DNA from: Gammaproteobacteria bacterium
GTDB taxonomy: Bacteria > Pseudomonadota > Gammaproteobacteria > Burkholderiales > Rhodocyclaceae
Reading direction: 5' to 3'
Length of the DNA: 64,000 nt
Assembly (NCBI GenBank): GCA_018819515.1
Contig: JAHJPX010000011.1
Span: 62,001 to 126,000, forward strand
The notes under the pieces: generated by a model
The model's input: only the letters and a program-made list of their open reading frames with translations
What the model was told of the DNA's origin: nothing
Database searches by the model: none
Position numbers and translations under genes: made by a program
Part shown: positions 31,402 through 40,076 of the stretch, in pieces
Numbering within the stretch: the stretch's first letter is position 1
Layout of the letters: every line of letters starts with the position of its first letter

Positions 31402-32550
31402 TCAGGTGAAGTAGTTGGCGGCGAAAATCTGCCTGCCCGCGACCCAGGTTTGGGTGACCGCAGCCCGCCCGGCGGGGCGCCCGATTGAAATGAGATCGGC
31501 CCGTTTGCCGATGGCGATCTCGCCGCGGTCATCCAGGCCGGCGGCCTTGGCCGGGCCGAGCGTCACGAGTTTGACCGCATCGGGCAGCTTCATGCCGTCG
31601 CGTTCGTGCAAGGCGACGACGGCGGCGAGCATGGTGGCCGGGGCATAGTCGGCGCACAGGCAATCTGCGACGCCCGCCTCTATGGCGTCGATGGCGCGCA
31701 TGTTGCCTGACTGGCTGCCGCCGCGCATGACGTTGGGCGCGCCGAGGATGGTGGCGAGGCCGGCCGCGTGGGCGGCGCGCGCCGTTTCCAGGTTGATCGG
31801 GAATTCGCTCATGCGGGCGCCGAGTTCTTTCATGGCGACGACGCGGGCGTGGTCGTCGTCGTCGTGACTGGCGGTGGGAATGCCGAGTTCGCGGGCGCGG
31901 GCCATGACCTGAAGCACGCGCTCGTCGCCGCTTTCACGCGCCTGCCGCTTCTCTTCGGCAACCTGCTCGGCCGCTTCGCGTGTCGAACCGTGGTTGCCCA
32001 TCATGTAGGCGACGTAAGTTTCCAGGTGGCGGAACTGGCCCTGGCCCGGCGTGTGGTCCATGATCGACAGCATGTCCGTCGCGCCTTCGTCGAGCAGCGC
32101 CATCACGTAGGGCATGGCGGTGATGTCGGTGATTTCGTAGCGCACGTGGATGCGGTTGTCGACCAGCGCATGCGCCTTGAAACGCTTGACTTCGCGCACC
32201 AGTTCCGCAGCGGTGTCGTTGTTGCGCACGCCCCATTCGGCGTGGGCAAAGGAAAGCGCGTGAAAGGGCGTGGTAACGCCGGCGACCGCGTTGCGCCGGT
32301 CGATGTTCACGCACGCGAGGTCGAGCGGGAACATCACCTTGGCCCGCGGCTCGGCTTCCTTCTCGATGGCGTCGCAGTGCAGGTCGATCATGCCGGGCAT
32401 CAGCCACTGGCCGTCGAGCCGGATCTCCTGCGCGTCGCCGGTGCTCTCCGGGCAGATGGCGCGGATCACGCCGTCCTCGACGAGCACGCAGCCGTCTTCG
32501 ACGACTTCGTCGGCGAGGACTAGCCGGGCATGGGTGAGGCAGGTCTTCAT
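31402..32550 (-). CDS. phnM: Alpha-D-ribose 1-methylphosphonate 5-triphosphate diphosphatase PhnM (copy 1)
   Basis: 382 residues from the ATG at 32550. An amidohydrolase fold with DLHCDAIEKEAEPR (~56), DHTPGQGQF, SHDDDDH and GAPNVMRGGSQSGN. PhnM removes pyrophosphate from the ribose 5-triphosphate intermediate, giving the 5-phosphate substrate for C-P lyase. It is the last gene of the phnGHIJKLM operon, 16 bp after phnL. It is about 29% of an operon's usual distance from nothing else of the pathway: a second PhnM is encoded 6 kb away in a divergent operon. The family assignment is firm; division of labour between the two copies is unknown. Confidence 0.94.
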   Translation of the reverse strand: MKTCLTHARLVLADEVVEDGCVLVEDGVIRAICPESTGDAQEIRLDGQWLMPGMIDLHCDAIEKEAEPRAKVMFPLDLACVNIDRRNAVAGVTTPFHALSFAHAEWGVRNNDTAAELVREVKRFKAHALVDNRIHVRYEITDITAMPYVMALLDEGATDMLSIMDHTPGQGQFRHLETYVAYMMGNHGSTREAAEQVAEEKRQARESGDERVLQVMARARELGIPTASHDDDDHARVVAMKELGARMSEFPINLETARAAHAAGLATILGAPNVMRGGSQSGNMRAIDAIEAGVADCLCADYAPATMLAAVVALHERDGMKLPDAVKLVTLGPAKAAGLDDRGEIAIGKRADLISIGRPAGRAAVTQTWVAGRQIFAANYFT

Positions 32551-32566
32551 TCGGAAGTCTCGGCGA

Positions 32567-33289
32567 TCAGGCGACAATTGCGGATTCAGCCACGACCGGC
32601 TGGACCGGCAGACGGCGCGTGGCGACCGCATCGCGGACCTCGGTGTCGTGGAAGATGCCGACGACCGCAGCGCCGCGGGCGCAGGCTTCCTTGATCAGGT
32701 TTACCACCACGTCGCGATTGGCGGCGTCCAGCGACGCGGTCGGCTCGTCGAGCAACATCAACGGCCGTTCGGCGATGAAGCCGCGTGCGATGTTCACGCG
32801 TTGCTGCTCGCCGCCGGAGAAGGTGGCGGGCGGCAGGTCCCACAGACGCTCGGGCAGATTGAGGCGCGCCAGCAAGGCCGCGGCGCGGTCGCGTGCTTCC
32901 TCTGTTGCGCAACCGAGGCGCTGCAACGGCTCGGCGACAATGTCGCGGGCGCTGACGCGCGGGATCACGCGCAGGAACTGGCTCACATAGGAAATCGTGG
33001 TGCGGCGCAGTTCGACGATCTGCTGTGGCGAGGCGGTGACGATGTCGATGCGGCCGGGATTGTCGGCCTCGCGCACCCAGATTTCGCCATGCGTCGGCAG
33101 GTAGTTGGCGTAGAGGCAGCGCAGCAGCGTGCTCTTGCCGGCGCCGGAGGGACCGTCGAGTACCAGGCATTCGCCGCCATCGACGTCGAACGATATTTCG
33201 TCCAGCACGGACAGGCGTGTGCCACCCTGGGTGTGCAGAATGAAGTGCTTGCCGAGACGACGGACGCCGAGCGTGGGAAGGTTGGGCAT
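32567..33289 (-). CDS. phnL: C-P lyase-associated ABC-type ATPase PhnL
   Basis: 240 residues from the ATG at 33289; a GTG that overlaps the phnK stop five codons earlier is an alternative. It has Walker A (DGPSGAGKSTLL), signature (FSGGEQQRVNIARGF), Walker B (LMLLDEPTASLD) and the PhnL-specific SQFLRVIPRVSA. There are no membrane segments. PhnL belongs to the soluble C-P lyase machinery and docks with PhnK on the PhnGHIJ core. It is read in line with phnK and phnM. Confidence 0.94.
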   Translation of the reverse strand: MPNLPTLGVRRLGKHFILHTQGGTRLSVLDEISFDVDGGECLVLDGPSGAGKSTLLRCLYANYLPTHGEIWVREADNPGRIDIVTASPQQIVELRRTTISYVSQFLRVIPRVSARDIVAEPLQRLGCATEEARDRAAALLARLNLPERLWDLPPATFSGGEQQRVNIARGFIAERPLMLLDEPTASLDAANRDVVVNLIKEACARGAAVVGIFHDTEVRDAVATRRLPVQPVVAESAIVA

Positions 33290-33300
33290 GTCGATCGCTT

Positions 33301-34080
33301 TCACGCCGCCAGGACGGACGACACCAGTAGCTGGGTATAGGGATGTTGCGGGTCGTCGAGCACCTGGTCGGTCAGCCCGGTTTCGACGATGCGGCCGTGG
33401 CGCATGACGATGAGTCGCTGGGCCAGCAGCCGTGCGACGGCCAGATCGTGCGTGACCAGGATTACGGCCAGACGGAGCTCGGCGGTCAGTCGCCGCAATA
33501 GATCGAGGAAGCGCGCCTGCACCGACACATCGAGCCCGGCGGTCGGCTCGTCCATGAAGACCAGCCGCGGCCGGGTGACGAGGTTGCGGGCGATCTGCAA
33601 ACGCTGCTGCATGCCCCCCGAAAACGAGGTAGGCGCTTCGTCCAGTCGTGTATCGTCGATTTCGACGCGTTGCAGCCAGTCCTGTGCCTGAACGCGAATG
33701 TCGCCATAGTGGCGCTCGCCGATGGCCATCAGGCGCTCGCCGATGTTGGCGCCGGCCGAAACGCGCATTCGCAGGCCGTCGCGCGGATTCTGGCGCACGA
33801 AACCCCAGTCGGTCCGCCACAATTCGCGCAGGGTCGAGTCTGGCAGGCCGGACAGATCGGTCAGGCCGCGCCCGCTCAGGTCGTAATGTACGGCGCCGGC
33901 GTCGGGGCGCAATTCGTAGGCCAGCGTCTGAAGCAAAGTGGATTTGCCCGAGCCCGATTCGCCGGCAATGCACAGCACCTCGCCCGGAAAGAGATCGAAA
34001 CTGACGCGTTCGCAGCCGACGCGTTCGCCGTAGAACTTGCTCAGGCCGCGTACCTGTAACAACACCCGGCCCGGCTTCAT
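33301..34080 (-). CDS. phnK: C-P lyase core-bound ABC-type ATPase PhnK
   Basis: 259 residues. It has Walker A (AGESGSGKSTLLQ), signature (FSGGMQQRLQIARNL), Walker B (RLVFMDEPTAGLD) and the PhnK hallmark RTDWGFVRQNPRDGLR. The family binds PhnJ at the top of the PhnGHIJ core and drives its conformational cycle. The ATG overlaps the phnJ stop by 4 bp, which suggests translational coupling. Confidence 0.95.
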   Translation of the reverse strand: MKPGRVLLQVRGLSKFYGERVGCERVSFDLFPGEVLCIAGESGSGKSTLLQTLAYELRPDAGAVHYDLSGRGLTDLSGLPDSTLRELWRTDWGFVRQNPRDGLRMRVSAGANIGERLMAIGERHYGDIRVQAQDWLQRVEIDDTRLDEAPTSFSGGMQQRLQIARNLVTRPRLVFMDEPTAGLDVSVQARFLDLLRRLTAELRLAVILVTHDLAVARLLAQRLIVMRHGRIVETGLTDQVLDDPQHPYTQLLVSSVLAA

Positions 34081-34952
34081 GGCGCCATCGCTCCCTTGTG
34101 GCCTGCTTCCTGGCGCACGGCGCAGTATTCGGTGTCCGAACAGACGAACATGCGTCCGCCCTTGTCGTCGAGGATGATTTCGTCGAGGTAGGCCTCGGTA
34201 CTGGCGCACAGGGCGCATGGTTCTTCCCAGCGTTCGACGGCGAACGGATGATCGTCGAAATCCAGAGAGCGCACGTCCGTGTAAGGGGGCACTGCATACA
34301 CGCGCTTTTCGCGCCCCGCGCCGAACAGCATCAGCGCGGGATTGCGATGCAGCTTCGGGTTGTCGAACTTCGGGATCGGCGACGGCCGCATCAGATAGTG
34401 GTCGTTCACGATCACCGGATAGTCGTAGGTAGTAGCGATGCGGCCATGGCGCACGATGTCCTCGTAGAGCTTCACATGCATCAGGCCGTACTCACGCAGC
34501 GCGTGCATGGTGCGCGTTTCCGTCTCGCGCGGTTCCAGCCAGCGCAGCGGCTCGGGAATCGGCACCTGAAAGACGAGAATCTGGCCCTCGGCGAGCGGCG
34601 TTTCGGGAATGCGGTGGCGGGTCTGGATCAGCGTCGCCTCGGTCGTCCTGGTGGTGGTCGCGACGCCGGCCACCTTGGCGAAGAAGCTGCGGATGTTGAC
34701 CGCGTTGGTGGTGTCATCCGCGCCCTGGTCGATCACCTTGAGCACGTCGTCCGGGCCGATCAGCGCGGCGGTGACCTGGATGCCGCCGGTGCCCCAGCCG
34801 TAGGGCAGGGGCATCTCGCGGCTGCCGAAGGGCACCTGGTAGCCGGGTATCGCCACCGCCTTGAGCAACGCACGACGGATCATGCGCTTGGTGTGTTCGT
34901 CCAGATACGCGAAGTTGTAGCCGGCCTGTACCGGCGCAGTTGTCGCGTTCAT
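34077..34952 (-). CDS. phnJ: Carbon-phosphorus lyase catalytic subunit PhnJ (radical SAM)
   Basis: 291 residues from the ATG at 34952. The four catalytic-region Cys are conserved in their unusual spacing: CALC (about 245 and 248) then CSDTEYC (about 270 and 276). Three bind the 4Fe-4S cluster and one is the thiyl-radical Cys. Other family blocks are YNFAYLDEHTKRMIRRALLKAVAIPGYQVPFGSREMPLPYGWGTGGIQ and HVKLYEDI. It breaks the C-P bond of ribose 1-phosphonate 5-phosphate. It overlaps phnI upstream and phnK downstream by 4 bp each. Confidence 0.97.
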   Translation of the reverse strand: MNATTAPVQAGYNFAYLDEHTKRMIRRALLKAVAIPGYQVPFGSREMPLPYGWGTGGIQVTAALIGPDDVLKVIDQGADDTTNAVNIRSFFAKVAGVATTTRTTEATLIQTRHRIPETPLAEGQILVFQVPIPEPLRWLEPRETETRTMHALREYGLMHVKLYEDIVRHGRIATTYDYPVIVNDHYLMRPSPIPKFDNPKLHRNPALMLFGAGREKRVYAVPPYTDVRSLDFDDHPFAVERWEEPCALCASTEAYLDEIILDDKGGRMFVCSDTEYCAVRQEAGHKGAMAP

Positions 34953-36094
34953 GCCGCTTCCATCGTGGCGGGAACTGCCGGGGGTTCCGCCGGTGCCGCT
35001 GTATTGCCGTGGTTGGCTTCCCATTCCTCGCGCAAGCGCCGCAGCAGTTCGAGATTGGTCTGGAAGTCGACGTAGTGCGGCAACTTGAGGTGCTGCACGA
35101 AACCTGAAGCCTCGACGTTGTCGCTGTGGCTGAGCATGAATTCCTCGTTGTTGGCCGGCTGTTCGGTGTCCTCGCCCAGCTCGCGGGCGCGCAGGGCACG
35201 GTCGACCAGCGCCATGGCCATGGCCTTGCGCTCGGAATGACCGAAGGACAGCCCATAGCCTCGTGTGAAACGCGGCGCTTCTTCGCTGCCACCCTCGAAG
35301 CCGGTGATGAGCTGGCATTCGGTCAGTTCGACCTCGCCGATTTCCACGGCAAATCCCAGTTCCTCAACGAAGACCTCGACCGGCACCGTGCCGAAACGGA
35401 TCTCGCCGGCGAACGGGTGCGTGGTCGAGTAGCCGCGCTGCGTCGAGTAACCGAGCGCCAGCAGGAAGCCTTCGTCGCCCCGGGCGAGGTTCTGCAGGCG
35501 CGCCGTGCGATCCACCGGGAACAGCAACGGCTCGCGGGTCAGATCCGGCGGTGGCGGATCGCCGGCCGGACAGGCTTCGGATTCCAGCAGTCCCTGGCGG
35601 TCGAGCAGGTCCGTGACGCGCGGAGCCACGGTGGTCTCGACCGGATTCGGGGATGGTCCCGAGTCGGCGGTACCGATCTCCGCGCTTTCGTCCATCAAGC
35701 TGAAATCGAGCAGCCGCTGCGTGTAATCGTAGGTCGGCCCGAGAATCTGGCCGCCCGGCAAGTCCTTGAAAGCTGCCGATATGCGACGGGACAGGCGCAT
35801 GCGGCTGGTGTCGATCGGCTCGCTGTCTGCCAGGCGCGGCAGCGTGGTGCGATAGGCGCGCAGCAGGAAAATGGCCTCGATCAGATCGCCGGCGGCCTGT
35901 TTGATCGCCAGCGCGGCGAGGTCTTCGTCGTAGAGCGCGCCTTCGCTCATCACGCGCGCGACAGCCAGACGCATTTGTCCGCGAATCTGCGCAATGCTCA
36001 GTTCCGGAACCGCCGCATCGCCGCGACGCGCGTCTGCCAGCAACACATGCGATTGGGCGATGGCGCGCTCGCCTCCTTTGACGGCTACATACAT
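34949..36094 (-). CDS. phnI: C-P lyase complex subunit PhnI (nucleosidase)
   Basis: 381 residues from MYVAVKGGERAI, the standard PhnI start, at 36094. Conserved blocks include GQMRLAVARVMSEGALYDEDLAALAIKQAAGDLIEAIFLLRAYRTTLPRL and GYGLSFGHSERKAMAMALVDRALR. In E. coli PhnI with PhnG, H and L swaps adenine of ATP for the phosphonate. The start overlaps the phnH end by 10 bp. A purine-rich site lies within the end of phnH. Confidence 0.96.
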   Translation of the reverse strand: MYVAVKGGERAIAQSHVLLADARRGDAAVPELSIAQIRGQMRLAVARVMSEGALYDEDLAALAIKQAAGDLIEAIFLLRAYRTTLPRLADSEPIDTSRMRLSRRISAAFKDLPGGQILGPTYDYTQRLLDFSLMDESAEIGTADSGPSPNPVETTVAPRVTDLLDRQGLLESEACPAGDPPPPDLTREPLLFPVDRTARLQNLARGDEGFLLALGYSTQRGYSTTHPFAGEIRFGTVPVEVFVEELGFAVEIGEVELTECQLITGFEGGSEEAPRFTRGYGLSFGHSERKAMAMALVDRALRARELGEDTEQPANNEEFMLSHSDNVEASGFVQHLKLPHYVDFQTNLELLRRLREEWEANHGNTAAPAEPPAVPATMEAA

Positions 36095-36714
36095 GCCATG
36101 CCTTCCGCGGTCAGATGTACGGTGCGCGGCAGGCCGACAAGGCGGTCGCCACAGGTGAGCACGATGTCCACGCCCAGTGGAACGCGACGCCGGTTTTCCT
36201 GAACCAGCGCGGTAGCAGATTCGGACCAATCCGCGACGCGCAACTCCGCTTCGTCGGCGATACCGGGGCCGCGCAGACGCAGCGAAGCGCCGCTGTCGAA
36301 CGACGCGACTTCGACAAGCAGGGTGGCGGAACGATCCGGGAACTCCGGATCGCCTAGGGAGAGATCGTACAGCGCCGGCAGTCCGGCCAGCGTCGAAACG
36401 ACAACGAAGGTGGCGTCGGCGAGCCGGGTCGCCAACGGGCAGCCACAGTAGAAGCGCAGATAGGCGCCGGCGGCAGCGCTGCGCACCACCGGTGGCAGCC
36501 AGACGGGGGTGTCTCGATCGGCCAGCGCCAACAATATGGCGCTCTGTGCGGCGCCGAGGCCGGCTGGAGGTACTGGAATATCCGCAAGGCGCTGAATCCT
36601 GCCGGGGCGTGCAAGGCCCTCCAGTAGCGCGCGGAAACAAGTCTGTGCATCGCGCACCGGCGCGGCAAAGGCGGCCTGCATGTGCGCCAGATCGAGTTCC
36701 TGATGGATGCTCAT
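36085..36714 (-). CDS. phnH: C-P lyase complex subunit PhnH
   Basis: 209 residues from the ATG at 36714, which shares one base with the phnG stop (TGATG). The start AFAAPVRDAQTCFRALLEGLARPGRI and later GPGI, CGDRLVGLPRT are typical of PhnH, a PLP-fold protein without PLP that forms part of the PhnGHIJ core. A TTG one codon earlier is an equally readable start. Confidence 0.94.
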   Translation of the reverse strand: MSIHQELDLAHMQAAFAAPVRDAQTCFRALLEGLARPGRIQRLADIPVPPAGLGAAQSAILLALADRDTPVWLPPVVRSAAAGAYLRFYCGCPLATRLADATFVVVSTLAGLPALYDLSLGDPEFPDRSATLLVEVASFDSGASLRLRGPGIADEAELRVADWSESATALVQENRRRVPLGVDIVLTCGDRLVGLPRTVHLTAEGMACM

Positions 36715-37160
36715 CAATCTTCTCCCCGTACCAAGGTGTAGAAGTCGACCCGGCTACCTGCGGTGTCAGCGCTGGCGCGGGCGTGGCGTTCCTGCTCCGC
36801 CTGCGCCAGGACATTCATCACTTCCATCCGGATCGTGGCCGCCCGCGCTGGCTGTTGCAGCATCGCGTCGCACAAGGCGATCATCTCCGCATGGCGAGCA
36901 TTGCGGCCGCGTACGGTACCGACGCCTACAGAACCGTCCGCCAGTCGCAAGGTGCAGCGGGTCATGGTTGCCTCGCCCAGATTGAAGCGGGCACCGTCGC
37001 CGCCGATCCGGCCGCGCAGCATCACCATGCCGGTTTCGGGTTTACGCAGCCAGGTGAAGGAAGGCAATTCACCGACTCGCGCCATGCGTTCAGCCAGCAG
37101 CGTGGCCGGACTGCGAGCCAGCAAGCCGAGCGAGCCGCGGCGGTCAGTGTTGTTCGTCAT
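36714..37160 (-). CDS. phnG: C-P lyase complex subunit PhnG
   Basis: 148 residues from the ATG at 37160. Family motifs: LPSFTWLRKPETGMVMLRGRIGGDGARFNLGEATMTRCTLRL and VGTVRGRNARHAEMIALCDAML. It is the first gene of phnGHIJKLM, all overlapping or closely spaced. A Pho-box-like sequence lies 53 bp upstream. No PhnF repressor gene is seen next to it. Confidence 0.95.
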   Translation of the reverse strand: MTNNTDRRGSLGLLARSPATLLAERMARVGELPSFTWLRKPETGMVMLRGRIGGDGARFNLGEATMTRCTLRLADGSVGVGTVRGRNARHAEMIALCDAMLQQPARAATIRMEVMNVLAQAEQERHARASADTAGSRVDFYTLVRGED

Positions 37161-37212
37161 CGCGGGTATCGTTGTGCAGGGATCGACATCGGAAGAGATT
37201 CTTGCCGACGCG

Positions 37213-37230
37213 CGTGACAATTTCGTGAAG
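37213..37230 (-). promoter_or_regulatory. Candidate Pho box for phnG (PhoB)
   Basis: On the minus strand CTTCACG AAAT TGTCACG gives two 7-bp half-sites 11 bp apart, as in the PhoB site CTGTCAT-AwAw-CTGTCAy. It lies in the 183-bp gap between divergent phnG and the second phnM, so it may serve one or both operons. Confidence 0.6.
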
Positions 37231-37343
37231 CTGCCCGATGCACTTTGCAGAGCGCTTCTACGCCTGGCATCGGTCTTCGGACATGAATCTGTAAAGCGGT
37301 GCTGCTAGGCTTTGCGCATCAACATGGATGTACCTGAACAATA

Positions 37344-38504
37344 ATGTTCGAACCTGCCAGGAACGCACCGCTGACCGCCATCCACCGCGGCCGCATACTC
37401 AGGGGCGAGGCGTGGGACGATGCCTCGCTCTACCTCGCCGACGGCGAGCTGGTGAACGCGCCCGAATGGGGCCGCTGGCTCGACGCGCGCGGCTGCGTCG
37501 TCCTGCCGGGCATCGTCGACTTCCACGGCGATGCCTTCGAGCGCCAGATCATGCCGCGCCCGCAGGTGAGCTTCCCGCTGCCGGTGGCGCTGCTCGACAC
37601 CGACCGCCAGCTCGCCGCCAACGGCATCACCACCGCGCTGCACGGCGTCACCCATTCCTGGGAGGGCGGCCTGCGCGGGCCGCAGACCCTGCGCGACCTG
37701 ATTCCCGCCTTCGACGGATTGCGGCGGCGCAGCCTGGTCGACCACAAGATCCACCTGCGCTTCGAGTGCCACCACCTCGACGGCGAGGCCGAGACCGTCG
37801 AATGGCTGCAGGCCAGCCACGTGACGCTGCTCGCCTTCAACGACCATCTGCCGGGCATGAAACGCAAGCCGCACAAGTGGAAGGAATGGGCCGACCGCGC
37901 GCTGACCGACATCGCCGGCTTCGAGGCGCGGCTGGAGGCCGCCCATGCCCGCACCGGCGAGGTTTCCGCGCTGATCGGCCGGCTGGCCGGCGCGGCGCGC
38001 CAGCTCGGCATCCCGATGGCTTCGCACGACGACCCGGCCATCGAGATACGCGACTTCTATCGCAGCCACGACTGCCACATCTCGGAATTTCCGCTCAACC
38101 GCGAAGTCGCCGAACACGCCGCCCGCCACGGCTCGCCCATCGTCTGCGGCGCGCCCAACGTCCTGCGCGGCGGCAGCCACGTCGGCGCGCCGCGCGCCGC
38201 CGACCTCGCCGCCGACGGCCTGTGCAGCATCCTCGCCTCCGATTACTACTATCCCGCACCGCTGCACGCGGCCTGCCGCCTCGCGGCCGACGGGCGGCTG
38301 CCGCTGGAGCGGGCCTGGGCGCTCGTCTCGCGCAACCCCGCCGCCGCGTTGGGCCTTACCGATCGCGGCAGCATCGAGACCGGCCGGCGCGCCGATCTCG
38401 TCGTCGTCGACGTCAGCGACCTCACCGCGCCCCATCTGGTCGCGACCATCAGCAACGGCCGCATCGTCCATCTTGCCGACGCGAGCCGACTGCATGCCGG
38501 CTGA
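37344..38504 (+). CDS. Second PhnM-like diphosphatase/amidohydrolase
   Basis: 386 residues. It shares the PhnM metal motifs (DFHGDAFERQIMPRP at ~58; SHDDPA; GAPNVLRGGSHVG; ASDYYYPAPLHAA) but differs clearly from the first copy across its length. For example it has FNDHLPGMKRK in place of MDHTPGQGQ. It heads a plus-strand operon with the 2H-phosphoesterase-like gene and phnN. The likely reaction is the same as for PhnM (diphosphate release from the ribose triphosphate intermediate), or a related one on another phosphonate nucleotide. The upstream ribosome site is weak. Confidence 0.88.
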   Translation: MFEPARNAPLTAIHRGRILRGEAWDDASLYLADGELVNAPEWGRWLDARGCVVLPGIVDFHGDAFERQIMPRPQVSFPLPVALLDTDRQLAANGITTALHGVTHSWEGGLRGPQTLRDLIPAFDGLRRRSLVDHKIHLRFECHHLDGEAETVEWLQASHVTLLAFNDHLPGMKRKPHKWKEWADRALTDIAGFEARLEAAHARTGEVSALIGRLAGAARQLGIPMASHDDPAIEIRDFYRSHDCHISEFPLNREVAEHAARHGSPIVCGAPNVLRGGSHVGAPRAADLAADGLCSILASDYYYPAPLHAACRLAADGRLPLERAWALVSRNPAAALGLTDRGSIETGRRADLVVVDVSDLTAPHLVATISNGRIVHLADASRLHAG

Positions 38505-39219
38505 GGCGCGCTACGCCATCTATTTTGCGCCACAGGAAGACAGCGCTTTCGCCATGGCGGGCAGCCGCTGGCTTGGCCGCGACGCCATCGGCGACACGCC
38601 GCTGGCCCAACCGAAGTGCCCGGGATTGACCTCGGCGCGCCTCGCCGAGCTGACCGGGAGCGCCCGTCGCTACGGCTTTCACGCCACGCTGAAACCACCA
38701 TTCCATCTGCGCGACGAACGTGCACTTCCCGATCTACGCCGCGCCATCGCCGCATTGGCCACGCGCCAGCAGGCATTTTCATTTCATGTGCAAGTTGCGT
38801 CCCTATCCGGATTTCTCGCCTGGCTGCCGACCGCCGAGGTCGATGCCATTGAAGCGGTGGCTCGCGCCTGCGTCACCGAACTGGACGACTTCAGGCAAGC
38901 GCCTACCGTTGCGGAACTCGTCCGCCGTCAAAGCGTCGGGCTGAACAAGACCCAGGAAGCGCTGTTGCTGCGGTGGGGCTATCCCTATGTGCTCGAGGAG
39001 TTCCGCTTCCACATGACGCTCACCGATACCGTCTCCGGCGCCGAAGCGCGGGCATTGCTGGCAGCGCTCGAAGCGGGCGCCGCCGGTCATGCGCTCGAGG
39101 CCATTCCGTTCGATTCGCTATGTCTGTTCGGGGAACCAGCGCCGGGTGCGAACTTCCGCATGATCTCTCGCTACGGGTTCGACGGCAGTGTCAAACACTA
39201 TCCGGGCTGGCATGAGTGA
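38494..39219 (+). CDS. DUF1045 2H-phosphoesterase-like phosphonate metabolism protein
   Basis: 241 residues from the ATG at 38494, overlapping the second phnM by 11 bp. Two H-x-T motifs (YGFHATLKPPF at about 63 and FRFHMTLTD at about 170) are the catalytic pairs of the 2H phosphoesterase superfamily. This DUF1045 family is found in phosphonate clusters. No PhnP (the usual cyclic ribose phosphate phosphodiesterase) is encoded in the window. So this protein may open the 1,2-cyclic phosphate left by C-P lyase. That role is inferred from fold and position. Confidence 0.86.
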   Translation: MPAEARYAIYFAPQEDSAFAMAGSRWLGRDAIGDTPLAQPKCPGLTSARLAELTGSARRYGFHATLKPPFHLRDERALPDLRRAIAALATRQQAFSFHVQVASLSGFLAWLPTAEVDAIEAVARACVTELDDFRQAPTVAELVRRQSVGLNKTQEALLLRWGYPYVLEEFRFHMTLTDTVSGAEARALLAALEAGAAGHALEAIPFDSLCLFGEPAPGANFRMISRYGFDGSVKHYPGWHE

Positions 39220-39778
39220 CGGGCGGCTGATATTTCTGGTCGGTCCCTCCGGCGCCGGCAAGGACAGCGTGCTCGCCCGCCTGCGCGCGTTGTCGCGGCC
39301 GGCCGACCGCCTGCTGGTTGCGCACCGCTACATCACCCGTCCCGCCGACGCCGGCGGCGAGAACCATGTCGCGCTGAGCGAACACGAGTTCCTGCAACGC
39401 CGCGACGCCGGCTGCTTCGCCCTGCACTGGCAAAGCCACGGTCTGCATTACGGCATCGGCCGCGAGATCGACCTGTGGCTTAGTCAGGGCCTGTCGGTGG
39501 TCGTCAATGGCTCGCGCGCCCACGCCGCGAACCTCGCCGAAACCTGCCCGCATGCCGAGGTAGTCGAGGTCACGGCCGCGGAAGCCACCATCCGCCAGCG
39601 CCTGCTGGCCCGCGGCCGCGAAGACGCCGCGGCCGTCGAAGCGCGACTGGCGCGCAACCGCAAACTGGCTGACTGCCCGGCATCACTGCGCATCCTGAAC
39701 GAAGGCAGCCTCGACGAAGCAGCGCTGGCGCTGCTCGCCTGGGCGCGCCGCGCACCGCAACCGACCTGCCAGGACTGA
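39212..39778 (+). CDS. phnN: Ribose 1,5-bisphosphate phosphokinase PhnN
   Basis: 188 residues from the ATG at 39212, overlapping the upstream gene by 8 bp. The guanylate-kinase-like fold shows a P-loop LVGPSGAGKDSVL (about 8-20), HRYITRPADAGGENH and the Arg-rich lid region. PhnN phosphorylates ribose 1,5-bisphosphate to PRPP, the last step of the C-P lyase pathway. It is the last gene of its operon; a palindromic repeat core follows 24 bp after the stop. Confidence 0.94.
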   Translation: MSDGRLIFLVGPSGAGKDSVLARLRALSRPADRLLVAHRYITRPADAGGENHVALSEHEFLQRRDAGCFALHWQSHGLHYGIGREIDLWLSQGLSVVVNGSRAHAANLAETCPHAEVVEVTAAEATIRQRLLARGREDAAAVEARLARNRKLADCPASLRILNEGSLDEAALALLAWARRAPQPTCQD

Positions 39779-39801
39779 CCTGCCTGATCGGCCCATCCAG
39801 T

Positions 39802-39824
39802 GGCGTACCGCCACGGCTGACTTT
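39802..39824 (+). repeat. 23-bp palindromic repeat core after phnN
   Basis: GGCGTACCGCCACGG CTGACTTT; the stem is TGGCG/CGCCA, followed by a short T run. It is intergenic, 24 bp past the phnN stop, where it could stabilise the 3' end of the transcript. Confidence 0.88.
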
Positions 39825-40076
39825 TTCGGCTGCCCTTCCTTGAAGGCCCGGCAAGACGATGGCATCATGGCTGCCCATGACGCCAACAACTCGCACCTCC
39901 TTGCCAGCCGGTATTCCCACAGCTATAGGTGCTACTAAATTCGTCCAAGGCTTTGATCTACGGCCCGGTTCACTTTTTATACCGCCTAAGGTCGGAGAAC
40001 TTTCCGACACTTTTAGGCGGTCTACTTAACGTTGGGTAAGAATCTCTGCCTGAGCCATTTTGGATTGGAGAAATGC
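39825..40076. other. Gene-free spacer with a strong double hairpin (39981-40021)
   Basis: No convincing gene; a 56-codon reading frame from 39859 has no support. The GC content drops from about 39890 onward. The notable structure is ACCGCCTAA (39981-39989) pairing with TTAGGCGGT (40013-40021), with an inner stem GTCGGA/TCCGAC (39991-39996 and 40003-40008). The double stem could be a terminator for phnN, a boundary of an inserted segment, or a fold of the 5' region of the next gene. Confidence 0.6.

Noticed and set aside
39981..40021. Double hairpin resembling an integron attC site
   Set aside because: The outer stem has GCCTAA/TTAGGC, but the required RYYYAAC and GTTRRRY ends are missing at the right places, and there is no integrase or second site.
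39859..40029. A 56-codon plus-strand reading frame before the ATC-hydrolase gene
   Set aside because: There is no ribosome site and no recognisable motif, and it runs through the hairpin.
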